Made by a program: the position numbers and the translations under genes. Positions 1-13,200 of a stretch of DNA of 64,000 nt are shown in pieces. Numbering within the stretch: position 1 is the first letter of the stretch; the number at the start of each line of letters is the position of its first letter. The stretch comes from Sclerotinia nivalis (taxonomy: Eukaryota; Ascomycota; Leotiomycetes; Helotiales; Sclerotiniaceae). The stretch covers positions 1,364,001-1,428,000 of the forward strand of contig JAPEIS010000016.1 in NCBI GenBank assembly GCA_029531795.1, given 5' to 3'. Below the pieces are notes generated by a model that worked only from the letters and a program-made list of their open reading frames with translations, searched no databases and was not told where the DNA came from.

Positions 1-137
1 CAACGCGCTATTATCTATATCCAAACAATATTCAGTAAATATCAAAAACGCATTACCAAAATTCGAATTTATAATGAACAAAAGCTTAAAGATGGATACG
101 ATAGCAATAATGTTTTCGAAGATCTTCCTTTTATAAC

Positions 138-379
138 TGTCGGTACGACTCTGTGATCGTCGTATCCGATAGAAATGATCAAAACGTTTATGATCGTATT
201 GAGGTTATTCACAAAAGAGATTCCCGTGAGGGCGTTTGGATTGCTACGCAATTGACCCCTAAATTAAAGGTTATATTGCGCATCAAGGTTCGAAAGAACC
301 ATTGAGTGCGAATGGCCTCAATATAGAAGCCTTCGCTTAAGTGAGGATCACATGCTTTAAGAGCACGTGAATACCAACA
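138..379. repeat. Solo LTR, family alpha, 242 bp
   Basis: Starts TGTCGGTA and ends TACCAACA, the TG..CA form of retrotransposon LTRs with imperfect terminal inverted repeats. It is flanked by a perfect 5-bp duplication ATAAC (133-137 and 380-384). Excision restores the hAT reading frame. No second copy is visible in this window, so the parent family and orientation are unknown. Confidence 0.75.
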
Positions 380-863
380 ATAACAGAAAATGATTTCACT
401 TTTGATACATTTGCTGATTTCGATCGAATTATACCTCCTCGAAATGTACAAACATTAACTATTGATTCAGAATTAGATCGATATTTAACAGTACCCTATT
501 TACTATGTATTGAAACGATCTACAAAGATATTATCAAATGATAGCTAAAGCATCGATATAATTTCCTTATTCTATTTCAAATATGAAAAGATTATTCTGT
601 TATTCCAGTTACATCAACTCCTTCAAAACATATTTTTAGTATTACTGGATTATTAATTACCAAACAAAGAACTAGTCTTTCCAATGATACTATTAGATAT
701 ATACTTTGTTTATATTCATAAAAGATTCTTCCAAATAAAAAAGAAACAGAAAATATAGAGATTATTGATATTGATAATAATAATAATGATGATAACGATA
801 ACAATAATGATATTGAAATGGTTATTACATTTTCTAGCCCAACCTTTGAAGAACGATATATTG

Positions 864-1076
864 TATCACAGAGGCAACAGACAGGACAACAGGAATCACT
901 TTTATTAATAAGACGTAGCTCGAAGAGCTACGTTTCTATAGAAGGAACGGTTCCTTAAATACATTTATGTGTAGCGCTAGCCCCGACCGGGGCTAGCCTA
1001 CACTTATCCGAGGTCCGACTCCTATGGGTCGGAACCCGAGCGGTCTCCGTATACCATATACGGGGACCCCGTGACA
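864..1076 (-). repeat. Solo LTR, family beta (Gypsy-1), 213 bp
   Basis: Reverse-complement match to the two LTRs of the complete Gypsy element at 37796-43433, with the same length of 213 bp. It is flanked by the perfect 5-bp target duplication TATTG (859-863 and 1077-1081), so it is a solo LTR left by LTR-LTR recombination. It is much less decayed than the LTRs of the full element: over about 165 bp it differs from the copy at 23489-23701 by two transitions that I can see. It contains six consecutive inverted repeats, described under the findings. Confidence 0.92.
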
Positions 1077-1587
1077 TATTGAAGAAGTTAAAACAAAGGA
1101 AGAAAGAGAGGTAGCTGAAACAATATATCAAGTTCAAGAATATCAGGTTATAAAGAATTGGAAGGCTGTAAATCAAAGAAGGCAAAATCATAGGATTATA
1201 ACTCTAAAATGTATTCAAGAAGAATTTTTAGAATGAAAAAATAATATATCTTTATTTCAACTCAATTTGGATTATACTTTGTAACATCAACAATTATAAT
1301 TTAGACTTCATATTATAATGCATTTAATCTATTTTGGATAGGACTTTATAAACTTATAAATAATATTTTTCTTTATTCCTTTTTCTCTTTATTACTTTAT
1401 CTTTTTTATCCCCTTTGTTTTTATCCTTCCAAAAAACTATTTTATATACTAAACCCAACGGATATACCCATACCCTTCGATATTTTGTAGAGTATTTACC
1501 CTACCCCATTAAGGGGTAACAAAATGATCGCCCGCCGGGTCCCACCCGGGGTCACCCGGGGTATACCCTACCCTTTGCCCAACCCTG

Positions 1588-2089
1588 AACCTCACATTAT
1601 GTTGAGCTCATGTGGGACCTGGAAATTAATATCTTGCCTCAGAACGAGGAGAATGTAACTTGGAACCTTTGTAGTGTGACGCTGTCATACCGGTAGTGCA
1701 TTTTAATTGCGGACTTCAAACTATACAACGACCCTATGGATATAGCATCCTTCCTGCCACGTTTTAGAGAATATGGATTACTTTTAAGTTCCTGTCGCAA
1801 TGTCTCCGGTTAAAGAGGGCTTCGGCGTTAGAGCCCGTTCTGGTCTCATCTAGATGCGCAAGTGTGTCCCATGAACCGATGATTGCTCCGCAATTGACCC
1901 TACCAAATAGTAATGATTAGCGGAAGACCATGCCTCTTCGATAAGAACTTAAGTCCACTTAGAACTCCTCCTGTGGCCTCACGAGCGGCATATCCAAGTG
2001 TTTGCTTTTCCCTCGATTTAATCCCCTCGTTCTTGTTCAAAGCACATCTTTAAATTTACTTTGCATCCTTTCCTACTCAACCAAAAACG
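1588..2089 (+). promoter_or_regulatory. Upstream region of the VAO-type gene
   Basis: About 500 bp of unique, moderate-GC sequence between the hAT terminus and the oxidase start codon. The last 100 bp are pyrimidine-rich and end ccaaaaacgATG, a typical fungal leader. I see no ORF with coding character. The hAT insertion therefore sits about 0.5 kb upstream of the start and could affect expression; that is inference. Confidence 0.4.
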
Positions 2090-4022
<1,933 letters not shown>

Positions 4023-4682
4023 TCAGATCGAAGGAGCAGATAACCCATATAGGCTTTGTATAGTTCAAAAAATGTGAAGAGTAATATTATTCCATGAAAG
4101 CCATTCGCGTTTTTTTGCCTCGATCATGTACTGTGCGATAGTGCTGAAGCTCTCAAGGCTCAGAGAACTAAAGTCGACCTGGTCATTGTCATTTGGGAAA
4201 GGTTCCCATCTGAGTTTGGCCATTCAATAAAATAATCATGTGAATACGTATAATATTCTCTTAGACTGTCGAACCACGGAACATCGCGATGAAAGCGTGC
4301 GCCTATCACTGTATTTGAGTAACTGATCGATCGCTTTATTACCAGAGGTGACATTGGGAACCAGGGATAGAAGTTTGGTCCAAAACACTGATTGCCTCGT
4401 GCAATAGAATCGGTGCGACACCTAGCTAATAAAATTTGTATAAAAATAAAGTTATCAATACAGCTCATATTCCAATTGATGTCAATGTTGTTAGTACCTG
4501 GATACCGATGTTGAAAGAGTTTTGTTGTAGTGTTGAAAAGGGCCCATGGTCGGATGGATGGATGGATGTTAGGTCAACCATGACATTCCCATCTTACCAG
4601 CTTTCTACCCGCCCGGACATTCCTTCCGTTTACAAACCATCCACAAAACCATCCAAATTCATCCAAGTTACTTCAAAACATA
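4023..4682. other. Intergenic, VAO 3' flank and hydrolase 5' flank
   Basis: No convincing gene. There is a short GGAT tetranucleotide run near 4553-4567 and pyrimidine-rich stretches before the hydrolase start. Frames that stay open here show no family resemblance. Confidence 0.4.
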
Positions 4683-6335
4683 ATGGGCCAAATGTAAAAA
4701 TACCCCATATATCCAGAAGTCCTCTGAAATATTATCAAAAAGAGATGAGAACTAATTTTGTATTTCTTCCAGTGAACCACATGTTGATAAGCGTCCAACG
4801 GTGGCTGAAATCCTCGCGCATAAATCCTATCCAGACACAATATGGAGACTCACACCAACGAAAAGAGGAAAGTTGCCGGTTGGCAAAGGCAGAGGAGGAC
4901 CGTTCAATATTGACTGGGAGGTTCATGGCAGTGGAGAGACGAAGGTTGTGGTAAGTTGATGATTTTGGGCCTTAAGTGTTACTATATCACATGCAAGTGC
5001 ATGGCGGACCCGCAGATGAGGAAGTGAAAGAACTCAAAGCTCAAAGCTCAAAGTCTTGGGCCCGATATATAAAACATCATTTATATTATTCACAACTATT
5101 CGACATTATCGTCGGCTCCGCTTATACCTCCAGAGGCTTTTGCCCCGCTGAACAAAACTTGATTTCAATAAGGTCATGTGATCCATTCATCAACTGCTAA
5201 TCTGGGGTCTCCATCCAGTGGCTTATGGGCTTAGGGTCTAACAAGTCAACATGGCAAAGACAAACTCTGCACTTTGGTCATGAAAGAGGAGATAAGTATT
5301 CCTCGTTGGTGTTTGATAATCGAGGTATGGGCGCATCAGACACCCCCATTTTACGATATTCTACCTCGGAAATGGCCAAAGACTGCATCGAGCTCCTCGA
5401 TCATCTAGGTTGGACGAGGGATAGACAATTAAACGTCACTGGAGTTAGTATGGGTGGAATGATCGCACAAGAAATAGTAAGTTATCCATGTATTTAATTA
5501 GTTACATCGTTCAAGACTAATGTTAATAATTATCTATAGGCATTGATGATACCAAATCGAATTGCCACTCTCAACTTACTTTCCACGGCTGCTTTTATCG
5601 AGAATACTACTAGCTTCTTTGAAAATCTGCGCACTAGAGTTATGATGTTCGTTCCTAAACCACTTGATCGATCGGTTCTCGATGCATCGTTGTCATTGTT
5701 CCCCGCTTCGTGGCTATCATTACCAGATATTGGTTTGTTTATCATTTCTTTACCTTTGGATTCACTTCATATCCCTCTGTTATTCTAACTTCCGTGGCTT
5801 CTGCCACTTTCTCTGCTCCAACTAACTCACACCATTTAGCTCATCTGCCCTTGGAATCAACTCCCTTGGTTGAACCACCACCAGGCCACCCTTTTCCCTA
5901 TGCTCACTTCTCCACGAACTACGAACGCTTTGCTGCCGCTGAACTAACCAAACGGCTCGATCCTAACTCTTTCAAGACAATCGGATTTCTGCTGCAGGCG
6001 ATTGCTGCCGGCTGGCATCACAAGAGCCCCGCGCAAATAAAAGAGTTGGGGGATAAAGTGGGAAGGGAGAGGATTGCCGTCATGCAGTGAGTATATTTTA
6101 AAGTTTTGTTGACTAAAGTCATTTAGTACGGGTACTTGATGTTTGAAGAACGACTAACACACCATACAGTGGCACAAAAGACCGGCTAATATCTTTTCCC
6201 CATGGTGAGAAGCTTATCGCATTCCTCCAGCCCGGTAGACCGGAAATTCGAGAAGGTGTTGGGCATGCGATTCCTATTCAAGAGGAAGCTTGGTTTCATG
6301 AAAAGATGTCGGCATTTTTTGACGAATTTAATTGA
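4683..6335 (+). CDS. Alpha/beta hydrolase fold protein (350 aa)
   Basis: Exons 4683-4693, 4773-4950, 5219-5476, 5540-5732, 5840-6086 and 6170-6335; every junction is GT-AG and keeps frame. Five introns: 79, 268, 63, 107 and 83 bp, several with CTAAY branch sites. Family evidence: oxyanion/HGxG-like region WLMGLGSNKSTW (64-75), VFDNRGMGASD (94-104), nucleophile elbow GVSMGGM with Ser140, acid in HGTKDRLI (Asp300), and histidine in EGVGHAIP (His328), giving a complete Ser-Asp-His triad in the usual order. Likely an esterase or lipase-like hydrolase; substrate unknown. The start is the least certain part: a tiny first exon (ATGGGCCAAAT) spliced to 4773 gives an open frame, whereas the frame upstream of 4773 is blocked by a stop. 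Lies 660 bp after the oxidase on the same strand. No disruption seen. Confidence 0.82.
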
Positions 6336-7664
6336 GAGAAGGGGTGATTCAGATTTAAACACGCCACCTAGATTATACTATCAATACATGAACATCTTCA
6401 TCACATATCCCCTTCTGTCTGTTACCGCAAAACCCCCTCCAAGTATGACTTTAAGTCACTTGAGTATCTCCATCTTTCCATAAAACAGAAGGATATCATG
6501 AGTGAGACAGATTTATATCTCGTGAGACTCGACGGTGGCTGTGCTACACATAGATCGACAATTACATTTTCCGGATTCAACTTAATCTACACCAGCCACA
6601 TTGCCGACGATGACATTAAATCTCTTCGATTCAAAACCAGGTCATTTTTCGATCAAGATGGAGAATAGATCTTGTGCTATCAGAGTGCCAATGATCTACC
6701 TCATTTTACATCATCATTAACGACTTAGTCGTTCATACTACTCGAGTATTTCGGTTTCATTCTTGATGGGCCACGATGCTAGAAAACCATTGACAATGAC
6801 TGCACTATGGGCCATTCAAATGAGATGGAAGTTTCGTCTTCCTCTAGAAATGAAGGGATAACCGAGCCGATTACCACAAATCACAAATTCTTTGTTCTTG
6901 GATTTTTTCCTCTTTCAATTCGTGGGAACAGAGCCGGTTTCGACGATGAGATAGATATACCGGTAACGTTCTCATTTTCCTTGTATGCTGCGACCGCTCC
7001 ACAGAACAAATTCACCTGATTTGGTAACATTTTTAAAAAGGTTTTATCTATGACAACTTTTCGGAATGGACTGATAGGATTATCGTCGCAAATACATCGG
7101 TTGTTTCTCTCCAATCGTCTGATCCTTTAATAATCTTGGAAAAAAGGAAAACATTTCTCAAATTTCTATGATACCAATATTGTGTTCATTTAAAGTCTAT
7201 CACGTCCGGCCCACTTGGTACAAAATATTTTGTTATTTCGTAGAATAGGAAAGGGACACAAAATCTCAGGCTACACGAATCCACATAGGAAGAACACAAC
7301 TCGAGGCGGAGTGCGCAACCTCCTCTTCCTAACACGTTCTACTACAGACATCGCTTCATTACTATGCTACTCCAGTAGGAATGTTGTTATTGTTTCATGA
7401 GTACCTTTCATTTTGTTTCTTGTTTTGTGATCTTCCATCATATTTACCCAAACAGAGTAACAAAATTTACCCCACCATAACACAGCAACGAAGTTTCGCC
7501 ATTCTTTTGAGTAGAACTGTGTGCTATAGCTAGCTAAGCTATTCGACTCCTGAATTTCTTTGGAGTTTGAAGTGAGGAAGGGACCGGGGCTAGGTGGCCG
7601 GCTAGACTTACTTCCGAACAAGAGAGAAATACGACTGGGTTGGGTAAATGTGGTGAAATTCGCG
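6336..7664. other. Intergenic, hydrolase 3' flank and kinase promoter
   Basis: About 1.3 kb with no gene I can support. A 70-codon ORF beginning with ATG at 6807 has no recognisable motif and overlaps an equally long antisense ORF. The final 250 bp should contain the kinase promoter, but no motif stands out. Confidence 0.4.
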
Positions 7665-10600
7665 ATGGAATATCTGCCGTCGGTATTCAACGGCCTCGCC
7701 ATAACCTCCTCTACAGATGAAGAAGCAAAAGATTCAACACAGATTATATCGGTACCTGTGGATCCAAATTTGAGTCCTCTCGAGCCGCAGGATGATTTGC
7801 GCAATATAGGAGTTCTCGAATTACTCGAATCGGACGAAAGGGCGGTTTTTATACTTGACCTCACGAAACCCAATGAGACAACGCCAATATATACGAATCC
7901 GCGGTTAAAGGAATTACAAGTTCTAGGTAGCAAAGTCGGAGAATCTCTTGATCTGGACGTGGCTACGAAAGACGAAAAGCATAGGGAATTTTTAGAATGG
8001 GCAGGGGGAGATTTTAGCGATGGAAAAATACCTGTAACACTATATTGTGGAGTGAGATGGACTGCACAAACAATGAGGAATAGGTGGAGGGTCATTGCTG
8101 GAGATGCAGGAGGAAGGATAGATATCATTGGGGACAAACCTCCGATTCAACGATCGCAAACGCTTTCGCCTCGAAAGGCACGATCTATGTCAAAATCTGA
8201 CGACGCGTCTAGACCCTCTCTGGAATCTCAACTGGAGGCATATCGACTTCATCGGGAGGATACAATATCAATATTTCCGCCAGCACAGGAACCGGTCACT
8301 TTGAAAGAGGATCTTGGAGTGGGAAATACCACACTTGGTCCGTTCGATATATTCGCACCAGATACGATAGTAGAACTATCACCCCATGTACAGTTTTTCC
8401 TCGATTTTGATTGGGCATCTACAGAGCTTGGTCCCATAGATTCTTGGCCAGTTGGGCTACGGAGGATGTGCAATTTCCTGATGTCAGATCCAAGACCTGC
8501 GGCAATGTATTGGGGTCAATCCAGAGTTGTAATGTACAACGAACCATATGTGTCAGTCACAGGACAGAAGCATCCAGGGATGATGGGAAAGCCTTTTCTG
8601 GAAGCATGGTCTGAGATTGAAGGCGTGTTCAAAAATATCTTTGACAAGGCGTATGAAACTGGTAAAGCTTCAACCATGGATGATGCAAGGTTTTATCTTG
8701 AAAGGCATGGATACTTGGAGGAGACGTATTTTTCTTTATCGATTCTACCATTCAGTTGCGACAGTTATAATTGTAATCTTGCCTTGTAAGTCTAAAATTC
8801 TTCCTATGGAAATTTGGTTGATTGAAGGCCCGCACTAACATTATAGGTAGTTACAATCCTGTATTCGACACCACCAGACAAGTAGTTGCAGATCGCAGAA
8901 TGCTATTTTTGTTACGACTTGGGCAGTTCATTGCTTCATCTCGAGAACCCAAGGACTTTTGGCAGCAGCTTCTGCGGGGCCTCGAACCGGATCATCCAGA
9001 CTTACCGTTTGCTTTGTTATATTCCGCTGGTAACGATGTTAACGAAACACTTTCGGAATCTTCAGCGTCAAGTCATAACTGTAATTGGGTGTTGGAAGGC
9101 ACTGTAAGAGTTCCTGATGTTGACAAAAACGTGCCGAAACATATCAATTCTCAAAACCCCATGGAAGAATTTCTACCAAGTTTCAGTGACCTTGTTAAAT
9201 CAGATTCGCCTACGCTTTTACACCGAAAAGATGGTACTATCCCTCCATCCTTGACCACAGCTCTTCAGGGCACACTTGCTTGGGATACAGTTGTTTTCTT
9301 GCCAATTAGAGCAACCACCGAAAATGTTCTCGGCTTCCTTATTTTTGGACTTAATGCTCGACGGAAATACGATGATGATTACAGATTATTCATACAATTG
9401 CTCAGCCGACAACTCGCTACATCGATGGCTGCGGCAGTACTCGTTGAAGATGAGATTCAACGCGGTCGAATGGCTGCCGAACATGCTTATCAAGATCGCA
9501 ATCGACTTTCAAGAAAGCTTGAGATTCAAGCTCATGAAGCCTCAGAGATTGAAAGTCGATTCAGGAGGATGGCTGATCTAGCCCCTGTCGGAATGTTTCA
9601 TATCGATGCTGAGGGAAGTTTACTTTATGCTAACGAAGTTTATTATGATTTAACGGAACACAAGAGGGATGTCAACACTCCCATGGTATGTTATGGTCTT
9701 CTTGCTTATATCCCCACATAACTAAACCAAAGCATCGCATACATCTCAACTTTTTTTTTGGTCAATCATGAAGTTTCGTCTTGCAGAGTATGCCTTAATA
9801 ATACTTTCATCCTAAGGCCTTCGTCATTAAGCTTTAAAGTTTATTCAGAGCTCAATTGATACTGATATTCCGTCATATTATCGTCCAAGTGGAATCTCAA
9901 ATCTATACTATACTTTGCAATGTCATTCATGTCCAATAATCCTCAGGAATTTTGTTATATCAATAAAAATGACATTATTTCTACTGGCGCCAGCTCTTTT
10001 CATAGCTCGTTAGCCTCGATGTATTTGCATCAACCTTTAAATTCACTTGTTCCCCATTTTCTAGATCTTTGTTTGCTGACAAGCCTGTTCTGAAGAGCTG
10101 GTATGATGTACTCATGGAGGAAGATTGGCCCATAATGGATGCACAATGGAAAAAGCTTATGGCTGGCGAACCTGTCTCCTTTGAAATTCGGTTACGAGCA
10201 CTTTTCAAGGGTGCTGATAAGATTGGAGATGAAGAAATTGATGGCGCAATTTGGATAATACAAGCTGCATATCCTGAAAAGGCAGATGATGGTAAGGTCG
10301 TTGGTGTTTTAGGTTGCTTGACAGATATTAGTCGACAAAAATGGGCGGAGGATTTCCAGAAACGAAAAATGCTAGAAGCAGTTGAGCTAAAGCGACAACA
10401 AGAGAATTTCATCGACATGACATCACATGAAATGAGGAACCCATTATCGGCAATCATCCAGTGTGCAGATATGATTGGAATTTCGGTTAAAGAATTCGAT
10501 GGAGGGACTAATGATATTGTTCTTCCACGAGAAGCAGTTCATGGATATGCAGATGCAGCTTCGACGATTGTCCTTTGTGCTCAACATCAGAAAAGAATCA

Positions 10601-11921
10601 TTGATGATATTCTGACATTGAGCAAATTGGATTCCGATTTATTATTCGTCACTCCGACCGAAGTACAACCATTACTTATCATCAAAAATGCACTGAAGAT
10701 ATTTGATGGAGAATTACAGAAAGGTGACGTTGCTCTAAGGTTTCATGTATCTCCCACGTTCGAAGAACTCAGTATCGACTGGATCAAACTGGATCCTAGT
10801 AGATTAGTACAAGTTCTTATCAACCTCGTCACAAATGCTATTAAATTTACACAAACTCAAGCAAAACGAAATATCGCTATCACAGTGAGCGCAGCGCTCG
10901 AGCCTCCTAGCACGCCAGGTCTTGTCTACCTTTCAAGAACCAATATTCACAAAGATAACACACCAGAGAGTGAATGGGGAAATGGAGAGGTTGTATATCT
11001 ACATATCGAAGTCAAAGATAGTGGACGCGGTCTCGATGAAACTGAATGCAATCTCTTGTTCAAGAGATTTTCTCAAGCCTCACCACGAACACATGTCCAA
11101 TATGGTGGATCCGGTCTCGGCCTCTTCATTTCTCGAGAACTTACAGAAATCCAGGGTGGTCAAATAGGGGTTGCCTCAAAAGCAGGGGTAGGAAGTACAT
11201 TTGCATTTTACATTCGCGCTCGCCGTTGCGAACCCCCTGATGATAAGGATTCCTTTGTTCCTCAAATGGATGTTCAAGCGCAAAATAATATCATCACGAA
11301 TAATTCTCTCGCTCGAGTTAAAGGACCAACTCGTCATGGTCTAAAAAGTCGTCGTTCTCAAAGTCCGGCTTCATCAACACCAAAACATATCCTTATTGTG
11401 GAAGACAATATCGTTAATCAAAAAGTATATTATTCTCTTATACTATTAAATTTCAAACTAACTTTGATCAGGTTTTAAGCAAACAACTCCGTGGCGCAGG
11501 CTGTACTGTCAGTGTCGCGAATCACGGTTTGGAAGCCCTCGAATTTCTCGAGAAATCGACATTTTCCACCACATTACCGGAAGGTGATCCAGGAATCCCA
11601 TGTAATATCCTACTGATGGATCTTGAAATGCCAATAATGGATGGTCTTACATGTGTACGAGAAATACGCAAATGGGAGAAAGAAGGAAAAGTTAAGGGAC
11701 GTGTACCAGTCATAGCTGTTACGGCTAATGCGAGAAGTGAACAAATTGCAAGGGCTAAAGAGGCGGGTATGGATAGTGTAGTTACGAAACCATTTCGTAT
11801 AGGAGAATTGGTGCCTGAGATGGAGAGATGGCTCGTGAGAGGTGTGGTATTGGATAGGGTTAAGGAGGATTCAAAGGAGGAGAGGGCTGGAGTGGAGAGG
11901 AGAGATAGTGCGCCGATATAA
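7665..11921 (+). CDS. Hybrid histidine kinase, PAS-GAF-PAS-HisKA-HATPase-REC (1244 aa)
   Basis: Exons 7665-8785, 8851-9685, 10096-11424 and 11472-11921. Role: two-component sensor; autophosphorylated His passes phosphate to its own receiver Asp and on to an Hpt protein. Order: variable N-terminus; PAS-like domain about residues 245-365 (DPRPAAMYWG, YNEPYVSVTGQKHPGMMG); GAF-like region about 390-560; short coiled coil; second PAS about 610-740 (LAPVGMFHID); H-box FIDMTSHEMRNPL with His763; N-box INLVTNAIKFT; G1 DSGRGL; G2 GGSGLGLF; receiver with ILIVEDN, phospho-Asp1145 in LLMDLEMPIMDG and Lys1201 in TKPF. All catalytic residues are intact. No transmembrane segment, so cytosolic. The start is the first in-frame ATG (context gcgATGG). 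Intron 2 is unusually long (410 bp). Intron 1 is ambiguous: donor GTAAGT at 8786 needs the second of two nearby AGs (8850), because the first gives a stop. Confidence 0.92.
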
Positions 11922-12613
11922 ATGGGATGGGAGAGAGAATGATGTATGAAAATGGAGTTTGGATTGTTTAAGATGGCTGGATTGATATATTGTTTAGAGA
12001 TATTGGATGGGAAGGATTTATACGGATGCACTGTGGTATGCATAGCATTTGTATGGGAAATATATGGAAGGCGTATTTTATCATTATTTTGGATATTGGA
12101 TAGACTGGGTTAGCATAGCATCATAGCATAGGGGATGGCATAGCGGGGGGTGTTTAGTTGTGTTTGGTATGATAAATGGTATTCGGTATCTAGTATTGGT
12201 ATCTGGTATCTGGTATTTGGTAAGACAGACTTAAGGTAAATTGGCATCGGGAGTTATCGTATATAGTAGATAATATATCTGAATAGGATTATTGATGGTT
12301 TTATTTACGTTATTGAAATGGGAACTTGATTGGAGAATGAATGGTTGAATGGATGGATGGAGAATATTTGAGATAATTCGAGATGGCTTGTATGATTTGG
12401 ATTTGATGATTGATTGATTGATTGATGATCGAGAATAAAAGTCTTAGTACCTAAGGTAGGTAGGTAAGGATTATCATTTACCCCACCAACCCCACCAGCC
12501 TCCCTCCCTCCCTCCCTCACCCCCCAAAAAAAGAAAGAAAGAACCCTTCTCCTTCTCCTCCTCCGCCATCGTTCCTTCCCAAAACATCAAAACTCAAAAA
12601 TCCAAAAATTCAC
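11922..12613. other. Kinase 3' flank with short simple repeats
   Basis: No gene seen. It holds low-complexity runs: GGTATCT-type repeats near 12178-12222, GATT repeats near 12405-12427, TAGG repeats near 12456-12470 and a CCCT run near 12503-12519. Confidence 0.5.
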
Positions 12614-12729
12614 TGATGAGAGTGGGATTCGAACCCACGCCTGTTTCCAGACCAGGAGATTTATTTGCACAAATCGTGGGTTAGGCTTAACCTTAACCTG
12701 GCGCCTTAGACCAACTCGGCCATCTCACC
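12614..12729 (-). tRNA. tRNA-Leu(AAG), intron-containing
   Basis: On the minus strand the acceptor arm GGTGAGA pairs with TCTCATC (one G-T wobble) and is followed by discriminator A. The D arm is GCC..GGC, the anticodon stem CCAGG/CCTGG, and the loop TT-AAG-G..T gives anticodon AAG. A long class II variable arm (TCTGGAAACAGGC) and T arm GTGGG-TTCGAAT-CCCAC mark it as leucine. A 33-nt intron (12658-12690) lies directly after position 37, the standard eukaryotic site; mature length is 83 nt. CCA is not encoded, as usual in fungi. Confidence 0.96.
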
Positions 12730-13008
12730 TTTCTTTAGGAGTTTAATTTATGGTGGGGGGAGAGGGATTTGGGTACATGTTTTTTGGTGCTTGGTGGTGG
12801 GAGTGGGAGTGGGGGTTTGGGTGGTTTGGTTTGGTGGTGGGGAAATGAGGAATGAGAAGATTTGTTATTGATTGTTTTTTGTTTATAATTTATGATTCGA
12901 ATAAAATATAATATAAAATATAATATAAAATATAAAATATAATATAAAATATAAAAATATATAAATCATAAAATACTAATCAAAAAATTTATAATCCGGA
13001 TCGCAGTA
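12730..13008. repeat. G/T-rich stretch and AT microsatellite
   Basis: 12750-12845 is rich in GGTGG/GGTTT on the plus strand. About 12899-12965 is an (AATATAAAATAT)n-type AT microsatellite. No coding potential. Confidence 0.6.
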
Positions 13009-13200
13009 TTGTCCCCTATAGGTTTAGTGGCCGCTGTATTAGGCGAGGCGCACGTATATGCCCTACCGCCGCTTTCAAATATCTATAAGACCCCCTCGAG
13101 TGTCCTTCCGTCTTCCATCTTTCTTTTTTTTTCCTTTCGATTTACTTCCACTACTGCTTTCTTGCGCATTCAATCTCTTTATGCGTCATGAACCCCATCT
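13009..13200 (+). promoter_or_regulatory. Promoter-like segment without an obvious adjacent gene
   Basis: A moderate-GC block is followed by TATAAG (13084-13089) and a long CT-rich tract (about 13105-13150), the usual layout of a strongly transcribed fungal leader. Downstream ATGs at 13181 and 13188 open only 8- and 37-codon frames. It may start a transcript with a long leader or introns that includes the coding-like segments at 14168-14744. Confidence 0.3.

Larger units (their letters stand above)
1..1237 (+). pseudogene. hAT transposase C-terminal fragment (dimerisation domain)
   Basis: The stretch around 530-740 reads as the hAT C-terminal dimerisation domain: motifs VIPVTSTPSKHIFSITG and LLITKQRTSLSNDTIRYILC match the family pattern (IPATS..SER.FS..G...T..R..L....I..L..L). 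In-frame stops sit where the family has Trp or Gln (for example the two codons before LKHRYNF and the one after CLYS). Upstream, 1-137 and 380-530 give a continuous frame (..EDLPFIT then ENDFTFDTFADF..). After the domain there is an Asp/Asn-rich acidic tail and a charged, coiled-coil-like tail ending near 1237. The protein is dead. Confidence 0.8.
1..1587 (+). mobile_element. hAT-type DNA transposon, 3' part, decayed
   Basis: The plus strand, read through several stops, encodes the C-terminal end of a hAT transposase up to about 1237. The remaining sequence runs to 1587, where the minus strand reads CAGGGTTGGGCAAAGGGTAG, a typical hAT-style terminal inverted repeat beginning CAGGG. The left end lies outside the window, so TIR pairing and the 8-bp target duplication (candidate right copy AACCTCAC at 1588-1595) cannot be confirmed. 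Two solo LTRs interrupt it at 138-379 and 864-1076; removing each insertion plus one TSD copy restores the reading frame across the junction. G+C-rich subterminal repeats (ccgggtcccacccggggtca around 1538-1562) are also hAT-like. Confidence 0.8.

Noticed and set aside
864..1076. Hammerhead-type ribozyme in the hairpin-rich LTR (retrozyme idea)
   Set aside because: I looked for a CUGANGA and GAAA core between stems on both strands and did not find it.
7367..8137. 256-codon open frame on the minus strand
   Set aside because: It lies opposite the first exon of the hybrid kinase, whose frame has clear domain matches; the antisense frame is a shadow.
10922..11240. Alternative plus-strand frames inside the kinase ATPase domain
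   Set aside because: Out of phase with the H-, N- and G-box frame; shadows.
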